DNA of 33,015 nt from an uncultured Pelagibacteraceae bacterium. GTDB taxonomy: Bacteria; Pseudomonadota; Alphaproteobacteria; Pelagibacterales; Pelagibacteraceae. How positions within the stretch are numbered: position 1 is the first letter of the stretch; each line of letters begins with the position of its first letter. The DNA is taken from NCBI GenBank assembly GCA_902610655.1, contig CACLWL010000010.1:1-33015 (forward strand), read 5' to 3'. The position numbers and the translations under genes are program-made. The notes under the pieces are model-generated. The model worked only from the letters and a program-made list of their open reading frames with translations. It searched no databases and was not told the origin of the DNA. Positions 15,662 to 23,775 of this stretch are shown one piece after another.

Positions 15662-16810
15662 TTATCTATAAATTAATTTTGAACTGTTTAACTCTTTTAA
15701 GTTTTTACAACCCATCAATACCATATTTCTCTTAATCTCGTTATGCATTATTTTTAATAAATGTTCAACGCCTTGTTGACCCCCTGCGCTTAAAGAAAAC
15801 AGGAACATTTTACCAAAACTACATGCTTTTGCCCCTGCGGCAATAGCTTTTAATACATGACTGCCTCTTCTAACTCCGCCATCTAGAATAATTTCTAATT
15901 TATCTCCTACTGAATCTGATATAGCTTTTATTTGATCAAATGGTGATCTAGAACCATCCAATTGCCTCCCGCCATGATTAGATACCATTATAGCTGTACA
16001 TCCTATATCAATTGCACGTTTAGCATCTTCAACAGACATCACACCCTTTAATGCAAAAGGTCCGTCCCATTTTTTTGCACAATATTCTGCATCTTTCCAT
16101 CCCATTGCAGGGTCATATTGCTCATTTATATATTCAATAACTGATTTAGATATATTTGTCCCTTTGTCAGTTTTTTTTTTTACATTTGATAATTCAAATC
16201 TTTGGCCAGTTAAATAATTAAATACCCATCGAGGACGCATTGCAAAGCTCATTAAACTTCTTAGAGTTAGTTTTGGTGGGGTAGTAAATCCTGTTCTATG
16301 ATCTTTTTCTCTATTGCCTGCTACTAACGTATCTACTGTTAAACACATAGCATCAAAACCAGATCTTCTAGATCTATCAATCAAATCATCAGAAATTGAG
16401 CGATCTTTATGAACATAAAGCTGAAATAGTTTTGGGCCACTTGAAATATTAGATATTTCCTCAATACTATTATTTCCCATAGAGGACATGCTATAAAAAG
16501 TTCCAAATTTTTCAGCAGCTTTTGCTGAAGCTTTATCTCCTTCTGGATGATAAAGTCTCTGCATCGCTGCAGGTGAAAGAAAAATAGGCATATCAATTTT
16601 TCTTCCAAATAAAGTTGTAGATAAATCAGGCTCTCCTACACTTGCCAGTATATTTGGAACTAAATCACAATCATCAAAAGCTGATGTATTTCTATTTAGG
16701 GTCACTTCATCGTCTGCACCACCATCGATATAATGAAAAATTGGAGAGGGTAATTTTTTTTTTGCTAGTTTTCTAAAATCTTCAAAGTTATAACAATTTG
16801 ATAAACCCAT
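15662..16810 (-). CDS. FMN-dependent alpha-hydroxyacid oxidase/dehydrogenase, copy 1
   Basis: 382 residues, TIM-barrel family of glycolate oxidase and L-lactate dehydrogenase (LldD). Expected active-site residues are all there: Tyr27 (FHYIDGG), Tyr132 (FQLYVHKDR), Asp160 (LTVDT), Lys255 (ALKGV), His279 and Arg282 (SNHGGRQLDGSRSP). The FMN ribityl/phosphate segment reads DGGVRRGSH (310-318). It oxidises an L-2-hydroxy acid to the 2-keto acid; lactate, glycolate or a longer acid cannot be decided from sequence. Its ATG overlaps the stop of copy 2 by one base, and the pair is clearly a tandem duplication. Confidence 0.92.
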   Translation of the reverse strand: MGLSNCYNFEDFRKLAKKKLPSPIFHYIDGGADDEVTLNRNTSAFDDCDLVPNILASVGEPDLSTTLFGRKIDMPIFLSPAAMQRLYHPEGDKASAKAAEKFGTFYSMSSMGNNSIEEISNISSGPKLFQLYVHKDRSISDDLIDRSRRSGFDAMCLTVDTLVAGNREKDHRTGFTTPPKLTLRSLMSFAMRPRWVFNYLTGQRFELSNVKKKTDKGTNISKSVIEYINEQYDPAMGWKDAEYCAKKWDGPFALKGVMSVEDAKRAIDIGCTAIMVSNHGGRQLDGSRSPFDQIKAISDSVGDKLEIILDGGVRRGSHVLKAIAAGAKACSFGKMFLFSLSAGGQQGVEHLLKIMHNEIKRNMVLMGCKNLKELNSSKLIYR

Positions 16811-17961
16811 TATCTTCTAAATCTTAAATTATTTCTATTAAGATCGCTTATTTTTGTGCAGCCCATTAGCTTCATGTCTCTCACTAATTCAGACTTATAC
16901 TTTTCTAAAGCTCTTTCAACACCAGCTTGTCCTGCAGCAGCTAAAGCATAAAGGTATAATCTTCCACCTGAGCAAGCCTTAGCTCCAATTGATAAAGCTT
17001 TTAGCATATGTGTTCCTCTATGAATGCCTCCTTCACAAATTACATCAAGTTTATCGCCTACTGCATCAACAATTTCCGCCAACTGATCAAATGGAGACCT
17101 TGATCCATCAAGTTGCCTTCCTCCATGATTTGAAACCATTATACCTGTACATCCAATATCAACCGCTCTTTTAGCATCTTCAACGCTCATTATACCTTTT
17201 AAAGCAAAGTGACCACCCCATTGAGAACAAAGTTTTTCAGCATCTTTCCAATTCATTGACTGATCCAACATAGTAGAAAAATAGTTTCCAATTGAAGTAT
17301 TAGTACTTGTACCCTCTTTTACATAATCTTGAAGATGAGGTAATTCAAACTTTCCTTTTGTTAAATAATTTATTCCCCACATTGGTTTCGTAGCAAAACT
17401 AAATAAACTTGATAATGTTAGTTTTGGTGGAGATGTAAAACCTGTTCTTAAATCTCTCTCACGATTTCCACCAGTTATTGTATCTACAGTTAAAGCCATA
17501 ACATCAAACTTAGCTGCTTTAGCTCTTTCTAAACAAGAATCATTTAATCCTCTATCTTTATGAAAATAAAACTGAAACATTTTAGGTGTATCAATCATTG
17601 AGGATATTTCTTCTACACTTACAGTTGATAAAGCTGAAACACCAAACATTGTATTAAATTTTTTTGCAGCTTTACCTACTGCTCTTTCGCCGTCATAATG
17701 AAAAAGTCTTTGAAGTGCTGTTGGTGCTAAGTAAAAAGGTAAATCTAACTTTTTTCCAAATATTGTTGTTGATAGGTCAACATTTTCAACTCCTCTCAAA
17801 ACATTTGGAACTAAGTCAACATCATCAAAGGCACTTGTGTTTCTAGAATAAGTAATCTCGTCATCAGCTGCACCATCAATATAATGGAATATCGGGCTAG
17901 GAAGTTTTTTTTCAGCTAATTTTCTAAAGTCTTGAAAGTTATGACAATTTTGTAAACTCAT
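16810..17961 (-). CDS. FMN-dependent alpha-hydroxyacid oxidase/dehydrogenase, copy 2
   Basis: 383 residues, colinear with copy 1 from end to end. The N-termini are nearly the same (NCHNFQDFRKLAEKKLPSPI versus NCYNFEDFRKLAKKKLPSPI). His279 and Arg282 in SNHGGRQLDGSRSP, Tyr27, Asp160 and Lys255 are kept. Differences suggest altered specificity or cofactor contacts: the FMN segment is EGGIHRGTH (310-318) instead of DGGVRRGSH, and the Tyr132 region is FQFYFHKDR. It is the promoter-proximal member of the hydroxy-acid block, with the PagL-like gene stop downstream of the ccm group only 11 bases before its ATG. Confidence 0.92.
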   Translation of the reverse strand: MSLQNCHNFQDFRKLAEKKLPSPIFHYIDGAADDEITYSRNTSAFDDVDLVPNVLRGVENVDLSTTIFGKKLDLPFYLAPTALQRLFHYDGERAVGKAAKKFNTMFGVSALSTVSVEEISSMIDTPKMFQFYFHKDRGLNDSCLERAKAAKFDVMALTVDTITGGNRERDLRTGFTSPPKLTLSSLFSFATKPMWGINYLTKGKFELPHLQDYVKEGTSTNTSIGNYFSTMLDQSMNWKDAEKLCSQWGGHFALKGIMSVEDAKRAVDIGCTGIMVSNHGGRQLDGSRSPFDQLAEIVDAVGDKLDVICEGGIHRGTHMLKALSIGAKACSGGRLYLYALAAAGQAGVERALEKYKSELVRDMKLMGCTKISDLNRNNLRFRR

Positions 17962-17972
17962 GATTTAAGAAA

Positions 17973-18494
17973 TTAAAATTTTTTCATGAAATTAAACATA
18001 TAACTATTTGCCCCAGGATTTTTTTCCCCAAGACTAGCATTAGAAATATGATTATATGAAAAACCTAGTTCTGAGTCTTTAAATAAGTCAAAAGATAATT
18101 GTAATTCACTCTTAAACTCTACAAGATGTCCTAAATCTTTTCCATCCCCTTGGCCATATAATCCAGGTGTAAAACTTGGTGTCAGATTAATTTTACCCAA
18201 GCTGTATTCTGCTTGAACCCCTGTGTATAAATATGTGGCTGTATCTGCAGTTACTAAAAAACCTGTTACAGGTGAAAGTGTTCCCAAAAAAGTATCTTTA
18301 TACAAATTTTCATTTTGATGTTGCAAACCTACAAGAGTGGATTTTTTTCCATCGTCGCTAAAATCAAACATGCCACTAAAAAAATTATATTCATGTGGAT
18401 CTATCAATTTTTTCACATCATCACTTTTAAGGGATGTTGATATAAAAGTACTAATCAAAACATAACAAATAAATTTTAAATACTTATTTTTCAT
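17973..18494 (-). CDS. PagL-like outer-membrane acyloxyacyl hydrolase (lipid A 3-O-deacylase family)
   Basis: 173 residues with an N-terminal signal sequence (about 1-23), alternating hydrophobic/polar beta-strand character and a C-terminal Phe, as in small outer-membrane beta-barrels. The motif FSYNHISNASLGEKNPG contains His149 and Ser151, matching the His-x-Ser-Asn catalytic site of PagL, which removes the 3-O acyl chain of lipid A. The Glu that completes the triad in Pseudomonas PagL (in GIESY) is not obvious: the matching stretch reads GANSY. It may be an active deacylase with another acidic partner or a related barrel. It lies 22 bases after ccmH. Confidence 0.72.
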   Translation of the reverse strand: MKNKYLKFICYVLISTFISTSLKSDDVKKLIDPHEYNFFSGMFDFSDDGKKSTLVGLQHQNENLYKDTFLGTLSPVTGFLVTADTATYLYTGVQAEYSLGKINLTPSFTPGLYGQGDGKDLGHLVEFKSELQLSFDLFKDSELGFSYNHISNASLGEKNPGANSYMFNFMKKF

Positions 18495-18516
18495 AATTTT
18501 TTCTTAATATAACTTA

Positions 18517-18888
18517 TTATCTTTTCTTTAAAACTCCAAATTTAACTATAATTATTATACCTCCAGCTAAAAATATAACTATTGGAAGCAGCCAAAGAGC
18601 AAAATTTTTGATATTAAATTGTGGATCATACAAAATCCATTCTCCATATTGTATTTTGAAAAAAGAGTAAATATCCTCTTCGCTCATTCCAGCTTTAATC
18701 TTTTGCTTAACAACTAATTTCATACTTTCAGCAAAATCAGATTGTGAGTCATAAATAGATTGACCTTGGCAAATTAGACATCTTAAATTTTTATTAATTT
18801 TATTTTCTAATTTTAGTTCATTTGAAAAAGAACCTTTAGAAAATGAAATTAATACTAAAATTACCAATAATATTATTTTAATTTTCAT
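18517..18888 (-). CDS. ccmH: Cytochrome c maturation protein CcmH (CycL)
   Basis: 123 residues. Short CcmH form: signal or membrane segment at 1-22, then the redox motif LRCLICQGQSI with Cys37 and Cys40, then DSQSDFAESMK and YGEWILYDP, and one C-terminal membrane span. CcmH holds and reduces apocytochrome c thiols on the periplasmic side before haem attachment. The fused TPR (CcmI) part of the E. coli protein is absent. Its ATG overlaps the end of ccmG by 11 bases. Confidence 0.95.
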   Translation of the reverse strand: MKIKIILLVILVLISFSKGSFSNELKLENKINKNLRCLICQGQSIYDSQSDFAESMKLVVKQKIKAGMSEEDIYSFFKIQYGEWILYDPQFNIKNFALWLLPIVIFLAGGIIIIVKFGVLKKR

Positions 18889-19408
18889 TCTTCATAATTT
18901 TTAAAACCGTTTTAAATTTTTTTTGATCTATTGGTCCAATTATTTTTTTTACGATTTCCTTTTGTTTGTTCAAAATAAAACTTTCAGGAACACCGTATGC
19001 TCCAATTTCTATTGATGCTATCCCATCCTTATCATTTAGAATATATTCATATGGATTTCCAAATTCATCAAGAAATTTTTCTGCATTATTTTTTTTATCT
19101 TTATAATTAATCCCAATTATTTTTACTGAAGAATTTTTTTTAAGTTGTGTTAAATATATATGTTCATCTCTACATGGTAAACACCATGATGACCAAATAT
19201 TTACAAGATAATAATTGCTATCAATTAAAATATCTTCAAATGATGTTTGTTTGTTTGTAAAAAAATCGTGAAGTGTTAAATTTGGAAATTTTTGTATACC
19301 CGAATTTTCTGTCGTATATAAATCTTTTTGTTTTAATCCATAATAAAAAATAAAAAATGAAAATATAAAAAAAATTATGATGAAAATTTTTAAATACTTA
19401 TTTTTCAT
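18878..19408 (-). CDS. ccmG: Periplasmic thiol:disulfide oxidoreductase CcmG/DsbE
   Basis: 176 residues from the ATG at 19408. A GTG nine codons earlier keeps the frame open, but the ATG gives a normal membrane-anchored start (MKNKYLK then a hydrophobic segment, about 8-24). The thioredoxin fold carries WSSWCLPCRDEH (Cys76, Cys79) and the cis-Pro region AYGVPESFILNK. CcmG reduces CcmH or apocytochrome c. The start lies within the last codons of ccmF (11-base overlap), so translation is probably coupled. Confidence 0.94.
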   Translation of the reverse strand: MKNKYLKIFIIIFFIFSFFIFYYGLKQKDLYTTENSGIQKFPNLTLHDFFTNKQTSFEDILIDSNYYLVNIWSSWCLPCRDEHIYLTQLKKNSSVKIIGINYKDKKNNAEKFLDEFGNPYEYILNDKDGIASIEIGAYGVPESFILNKQKEIVKKIIGPIDQKKFKTVLKIMKNEN

Positions 19409-21281
19409 TCTTTTTAAAAATATTAATAATGCCACCTAAAGATATAAAAATAGCTGAGATCCATATCCAAATCATAAATGGCTTTTCTTGATATCTTACA
19501 TTTAAGTAATCATTTTCTTTAACCAAATTAATAACCAAAAATCTATCTCTAAAAATATCTGTCTTTATGGCTGCCTCACTTGTAATAGTTTCTGGTTTGT
19601 CATAAATTCGGATTTCTGGCTTAAAAAGTAACTCTATTTTGTCTTTATCTTCAATTTTAAAATGTGCAATTAACTTAAGAAAATTTGCCTCTTTAGTGTT
19701 TTCAAGTCTTTGTAATTTTATATTTTTATCTAAGAATTTAATTTCATCTCCAACTTGCATATTTGACGTAACTTCATTTGAAAAAATACTGTTCATCAGT
19801 ATACTTAAAACAAGCAAGCTAAACCCAAAGTGCGAAAACATTTGGGAATAATTTTTATAATTTTTTTTTGCAAAATCTTTTATAGTTACAAAAAAAAGAT
19901 AAAAACTAACAGCTAATAAAATTGTTATGTTTAGAGCAACACTACTATAAAATCTGTATACAAAAATTGTAATCACAATACTCAAAATAAATATGAAAAT
20001 TAAATTCAATTTATTAGATAATTTATTATTTTTTATCCATTTAAGATTTGGACCAATTGACATAAAAATTAAGAAGGGGATCAAAAAAGGAATAATTAAC
20101 TTATTGAAAAAAGGTGGACCTACCGAAATTTTTTCATTAGACAACACTTCTAGAAAAATTGGATAGATTGTGCCAATTAAAATAACAGATAAAAAATACA
20201 TCACAAACCAATTATTTAAAATAATTGAAAAATCTTTAGAGTAAAAATTTAAATTTTTATTATTTGTTTCAAATTTGTCCTCATAAATAAAATAAATTAA
20301 GATCGATAAAAAAATCAGGAAAAATAAGAAGAATAATATATACAATCCTCTTTCTGGATCATTAGCAAAAGTATGTATTGAATTTAGTATTCCAGATCGC
20401 ACTAAAAAAGTTCCACAAATACCTAATGTAAATGTTATAATAGAAAGAATTACAGTCCAAGAATGTAATATTGATCTTTTTTCTAAAACTAAAATACAAT
20501 GAAGAAGTGCTGTCAAACTAAGCCAAGGCATTAATGAAATATTTTCAACTGGATCCCAAAACCAAAAGCCTCCCCAGCCCAATTCATAGTAAGCCCAAAT
20601 AGATCCAAGTAAAATACCTAAAGTTAGGAAGGTCCATGATATATAAACCCAACTCTTAATATGTTTAGCCCAGAAATTATTTATATTGCCCCTCATCAAA
20701 CCTGCCAAAGATGAAGAAAAAACGATAGAGGTACTAACATATCCTAAATAAAGGATGGGTGGATGAATTGCTAATAAAGGGTCTTGTAAAATTGGATTTA
20801 GGCCCATTCCTTCATTTGGAACAGGAAAAATAATATTAAAAGGATTTGAGGCTTTTAATAAAAAAAATAGAAAACCTATAATTATAAGTTCCTGAAACAT
20901 TACCGTTAATAATCTTTCATCTAATGGTCTATTCTTAGATTTTAAAAAATAGAAAAAAGCACAAAATGTTAAAATTAAAAGCCATAACAATAAACTTCCT
21001 TCATGATTTCCCCATGTTCCAGATATTTTATAAAATAAGGGTTTTGAAATATGAGAATTATTTAAAACTGTTTCATTGCTAAACTCAGAATTAATAAACA
21101 AAATTACAAGACTAAAAAAACTTAAAAAAGTAAAAAAAAATTTAAAGAATAATAATTCATTTAAATTCCTTTTAAAAAAAGAATTTTTATTATTTAAACT
21201 TGATATAGAAGTGAAAAATATTATTGATGATAATATTAAACAAAAAAAAAGAGCAAAATTACCAATATAATTTAAAATCAA
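19398..21281 (-). CDS. ccmF: Haem lyase subunit CcmF
   Basis: 627 residues with about 14-15 membrane spans. The WWD-type haem-handling motif WGGFWFWDPVEN is present, as are GTWGNHEGSLLLW near the N-terminus, AIHPPILYLGY and TFLVRSGILNSIHTFA. CcmF with CcmH attaches haem to apocytochrome c in the periplasm. The gene follows ccmE with one base between stop and start. The protein ends in a basic tail after a last span (GGIINIFKKN). Confidence 0.96.
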   Translation of the reverse strand: MILNYIGNFALFFCLILSSIIFFTSISSLNNKNSFFKRNLNELLFFKFFFTFLSFFSLVILFINSEFSNETVLNNSHISKPLFYKISGTWGNHEGSLLLWLLILTFCAFFYFLKSKNRPLDERLLTVMFQELIIIGFLFFLLKASNPFNIIFPVPNEGMGLNPILQDPLLAIHPPILYLGYVSTSIVFSSSLAGLMRGNINNFWAKHIKSWVYISWTFLTLGILLGSIWAYYELGWGGFWFWDPVENISLMPWLSLTALLHCILVLEKRSILHSWTVILSIITFTLGICGTFLVRSGILNSIHTFANDPERGLYILFFLFFLIFLSILIYFIYEDKFETNNKNLNFYSKDFSIILNNWFVMYFLSVILIGTIYPIFLEVLSNEKISVGPPFFNKLIIPFLIPFLIFMSIGPNLKWIKNNKLSNKLNLIFIFILSIVITIFVYRFYSSVALNITILLAVSFYLFFVTIKDFAKKNYKNYSQMFSHFGFSLLVLSILMNSIFSNEVTSNMQVGDEIKFLDKNIKLQRLENTKEANFLKLIAHFKIEDKDKIELLFKPEIRIYDKPETITSEAAIKTDIFRDRFLVINLVKENDYLNVRYQEKPFMIWIWISAIFISLGGIINIFKKNEK

Positions 21282-21282
21282 T

Positions 21283-21708
21283 TTAGTTTTCTCCCAAACT
21301 AGCTTTTACCTCTGGAGGCATATAATTCTCATCATGTTTTGCTAATATTTTTTCTGCTTCAAAAAAACTTTTATCTTTTAAAACACCTTCGGCTACAACA
21401 CCTTTATTTTCTTGAAAAAGATTTGGAATTATTCCAGAGTAAACAACATTAATTTCGTTTTTAAAATCAGTAATAATAAAATTTATTTTATCAGAGTTTA
21501 TTTTGATAGATTGATCTTTAACCATTCCTCCAACTCTTATTTTTTCTGAAGTTGCTTCATTTAAATTTTTAATATCTGTTGGAGAGAGAAAGTAAACTAC
21601 ATTCTCTTCCAATGATTTTAAAACTAAAAATATGATTAATATTACTGATAAGATTGATAAAAATAAAAATAGCGCTCTTAATTTAACCTTTTTATTATAC
21701 ATGTTCAA
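21283..21708 (-). CDS. ccmE: Haem chaperone CcmE
   Basis: 141 residues: an N-terminal membrane anchor (about 11-31) and a periplasmic OB-fold. The haem-binding His125 and Tyr129 lie in [12 protein letters not shown], the family's HxxxY motif. IRVGGMVK (57-64) and [13 protein letters not shown] are further matches. CcmE receives haem covalently from the CcmABCD complex and hands it to CcmF. It sits 3 bases downstream of ccmD. Confidence 0.96.
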   Translation of the reverse strand: MNMYNKKVKLRALFLFLSILSVILIIFLVLKSLEENVVYFLSPTDIKNLNEATSEKIRVGGMVKDQSIKINSDKINFIITDFKNEINVVYSGIIPNLFQENKGVVAEGVLKDKSFFEAEKILAKHDENYMPPEVKASLGEN

Positions 21709-21711
21709 AAG

Positions 21712-21945
21712 TTAAATCTTAGAAAATGTCTCTGTTGCTATAATTTCTTTGTAGATTTTTTGTTTTTTAGCTTCTTGTATTTGATCAGAGTTTAATTCAC
21801 CAAATTTAACGTAAAATTTATTTTGCTCTTTTATAAGTTGAGCTCTTGTTGCTAAATATAATCCTGCAAAACAAATGAGTGTAAACAAAAATGAAGATAG
21901 GACATATACGCCATACCCATTCATATAAATAAAATTTAAAGTCAT
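21712..21945 (-). CDS. ccmD: Haem exporter protein CcmD
   Basis: 77 residues. Small single-span protein with MNGYGVYVLSSFLFTLICF, the usual CcmD start, preceded here by seven extra residues (MTLNFIY). The ATG at 21945 overlaps the ccmC stop in an ATGA arrangement; the internal ATG at 21924 is an alternative. CcmD releases holo-CcmE from the CcmABC complex. The tail after the membrane span is longer than in many homologues and mostly charged. Confidence 0.9.
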   Translation of the reverse strand: MTLNFIYMNGYGVYVLSSFLFTLICFAGLYLATRAQLIKEQNKFYVKFGELNSDQIQEAKKQKIYKEIIATETFSKI

Positions 21946-22643
21946 AATCTATTTAAGCCTTTATTTTTAATTTTTATCAATTCTGTATTATATTTCATTA
22001 AAAAAATAAGCAATGAAAATAGGGCAAATGCCGCAGTCATAATCACCAAGGGAATAAGCATCGACGAATGGATTGTAGTTTTTGCCAGTATATTTACCGA
22101 TGATGGTTGGTGCAATGTAGACCACCAGTCAACTGAAAATTTTATAATTGGAATATTTATAACTCCTAAAATTGCAATTATAGATGTAACTTTATAAACA
22201 TAATCTTTGTTTTCAAAAATTCTCCATGTGATTAAATACATTAAATAGAAAATACAAAGAATTAACATAGAAGTAATCCTCGCATCCCAAGCCCACCATG
22301 TTCCCCATGTAGGTTTGCCCCAGATAGATCCAGTGACCAAAGCAATTAAACTAAATACAAATCCAGACGGTGCTAAACTCTTTGCAATTAAAAAGAAAAA
22401 TTTATTCTTAAAAATAAATACCATTACTGAAAGAAGAGCCATCAATGAAAAAATTCCTAACGATATCCATGCAGACGGTACATGAACATACATAATTCTT
22501 ACAGAGTCACCTTGTAAATAATCTTCGGGAGATAGTACAAGAGCCTCTAATAATCCAAGAATTAAAATAATTAAAAATAAAAATAGAACTATTCTTTGAC
22601 TTTTTTGGACAAAGCTAAATTCATATTTTTTAATAAAATTCAT
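21942..22643 (-). CDS. ccmC: Haem transporter/handling protein CcmC
   Basis: 233 residues with about six membrane spans. The tryptophan-rich motif WGTWWAWDARITS (113-125) and the two axial-ligand histidines, His54 in MYVHVPSAW and the one in WSTLHQPSS, define CcmC. It presents haem to CcmE. ccmA and ccmB, which usually precede it, are not in the window. Upstream is the structured 181-base spacer that separates it from hspQ, the likely site of ccm control. Confidence 0.96.
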   Translation of the reverse strand: MNFIKKYEFSFVQKSQRIVLFLFLIILILGLLEALVLSPEDYLQGDSVRIMYVHVPSAWISLGIFSLMALLSVMVFIFKNKFFFLIAKSLAPSGFVFSLIALVTGSIWGKPTWGTWWAWDARITSMLILCIFYLMYLITWRIFENKDYVYKVTSIIAILGVINIPIIKFSVDWWSTLHQPSSVNILAKTTIHSSMLIPLVIMTAAFALFSLLIFLMKYNTELIKIKNKGLNRL

Positions 22644-22691
22644 AGGAATATTTATATTTAAATAAAAGTTTTTTTAAAGTGAGATAAAGAG

Positions 22692-22755
22692 TCTTGATCT
22701 GATCAAGAATGTGAGGGAGATAATCTTAAGGGAAACGTTTACACTCTTGATCAGA
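22692..22755 (-). promoter_or_regulatory. Palindrome plus long-range inverted repeat upstream of ccmC
   Basis: The 181-base hspQ-ccmC gap holds TCTTGATC-T-GATCAAGA (22692-22708), a perfect 17-bp palindrome. A second TCTTGATCAGA lies at 22745-22755. The right arm of the palindrome can pair instead with this second copy, forming a 15-bp stem (22698-22712 with 22741-22755) around a 28-base loop. On the minus strand one of these pairs is G-U, while on the plus strand it would be an A-C mismatch, so RNA pairing favours the ccmC sense. It could be a dimeric repressor operator, a ccmC leader RNA or a stand-alone RNA. No terminator T tract follows directly. I do not recognise the motif. Confidence 0.5.
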
Positions 22756-22824
22756 ATATATATGCTAAAATTACATATTCTATGTGACCAACATTTGTAC
22801 CAATTGTGTTAAAAAAAAGATGTT

Positions 22825-23145
22825 TTAATTAGACTGTTTAAAGTAACTTGATCCCTTTTTTCCTGAAAAAATTTCATTGATTAAAGGATGCTTTATAGGC
22901 TCTTCAGAGTCATCAAACAGCAAATTTTGCTCAGATACGTAAGCTTCATAGGTCAGATCGTCGTTTTCTGCTAAAAGGTGATAAAAAGGTTGATCTTTTC
23001 TTGGTCTAACATTTTTTGGTATAGACTGATACCACTCTTCAGAATTATTAAATTTAAAATCTACATCGTATATAACACCTCTAAAATCAAAGTGCTTATG
23101 TTTAACTACATCTCCAATTGAAAATTTTGCTTTTTGAATTGTCAT
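22825..23145 (-). CDS. hspQ: HspQ / YccV-like hemimethylated-DNA-binding domain protein
   Basis: 106 residues. Single YccV-like domain: AKFSIGDVVKHKHFDFRGVIYDVD, then QPFYHLLAENDDLTYEAYVSEQNL, as in HspQ. In enterobacteria HspQ acts as a specificity enhancer of Lon protease and was first described as binding hemimethylated oriC DNA. Which role applies here is not visible. It is divergent from yciB, with 78 bases between them, and upstream of the structured ccmC leader region. Confidence 0.9.
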   Translation of the reverse strand: MTIQKAKFSIGDVVKHKHFDFRGVIYDVDFKFNNSEEWYQSIPKNVRPRKDQPFYHLLAENDDLTYEAYVSEQNLLFDDSEEPIKHPLINEIFSGKKGSSYFKQSN

Positions 23146-23223
23146 TAAGTTAAATATGGGGATTTAAATTAAAAAATCAATAAAAAAAATATTATTAATT
23201 TTCAAATCTGTTAATATCTTTAT

Positions 23224-23775
23224 GTGAATAAATCTTTTTACAAATTTGTCACAGATTTTGGTCCATTATTAGTATTCTTTACTTTTTATTATAAGAACGA
23301 AAAAAATTTAGAAATTGCTATTCCTCCATTTATATTAGCAACATTATTAGCCTTAGTCATTGTATGGAAGATTGAAAAAAAAATTCCTTTCGTTCCCTTG
23401 ATGGGTGGAATTTTAATAACTTTTTTTGGTGGTTTGACTATTTATTTTAAAAACCCCATATTTATATATATAAAACCTACAATTATTAATATTTTATTTT
23501 TTCTAGGCTTAATATTTGGAAAATTTTTTACAAAGGAACCAGTCTTAAAAAAACTTCTAGGAAACGCATTAAAACTTCAAGATGAAGGTTGGAAAATTTT
23601 AAATAAAAGATGGGCTTTATTTTTTTTAGGTTTGGCAATTTTAAATGAGATTGTTTGGAGAACTCAGTCAGAAGAATTTTGGGTAAATTTTAAAGTTTGG
23701 GGCATGTTGCCAATAACTTTTATTTTCACGGGATTTCAATTTAATATTATAAATAAATATAAAATGGATGAATAG
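23224..23775 (+). CDS. yciB: Inner-membrane septation protein A family (YciB/IspZ)
   Basis: 183 residues with five or so membrane spans. Family signatures are the N-terminal FVTDFGPLLVFFTFYY and the C-terminal LNKRWALFFLGLAILNEIVWRT, then FWVNFKVWGMLPITFIFTGFQ. The protein affects cell envelope synthesis and septation in other bacteria, with no defined reaction. The start is GTG at 23224; no in-frame ATG fits, because the nearby ATG is followed directly by TGA. The end overlaps the DUF2794 gene by 8 bases. Confidence 0.93.
   Translation: MNKSFYKFVTDFGPLLVFFTFYYKNEKNLEIAIPPFILATLLALVIVWKIEKKIPFVPLMGGILITFFGGLTIYFKNPIFIYIKPTIINILFFLGLIFGKFFTKEPVLKKLLGNALKLQDEGWKILNKRWALFFLGLAILNEIVWRTQSEEFWVNFKVWGMLPITFIFTGFQFNIINKYKMDE

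Noticed and set aside
22698..22755. Intrinsic terminator for hspQ
   Set aside because: The stem is long, but the loop is 28 bases and no T tract follows it on the minus strand.
22644..22824. Replication origin between hspQ and ccmC (AT-rich stretch, GATC repeats, hemimethylated-DNA-binding neighbour)
   Set aside because: No DnaA-box cluster was seen and neighbouring genes are not typical origin flanks. The GATC repetition is explained by the palindrome.
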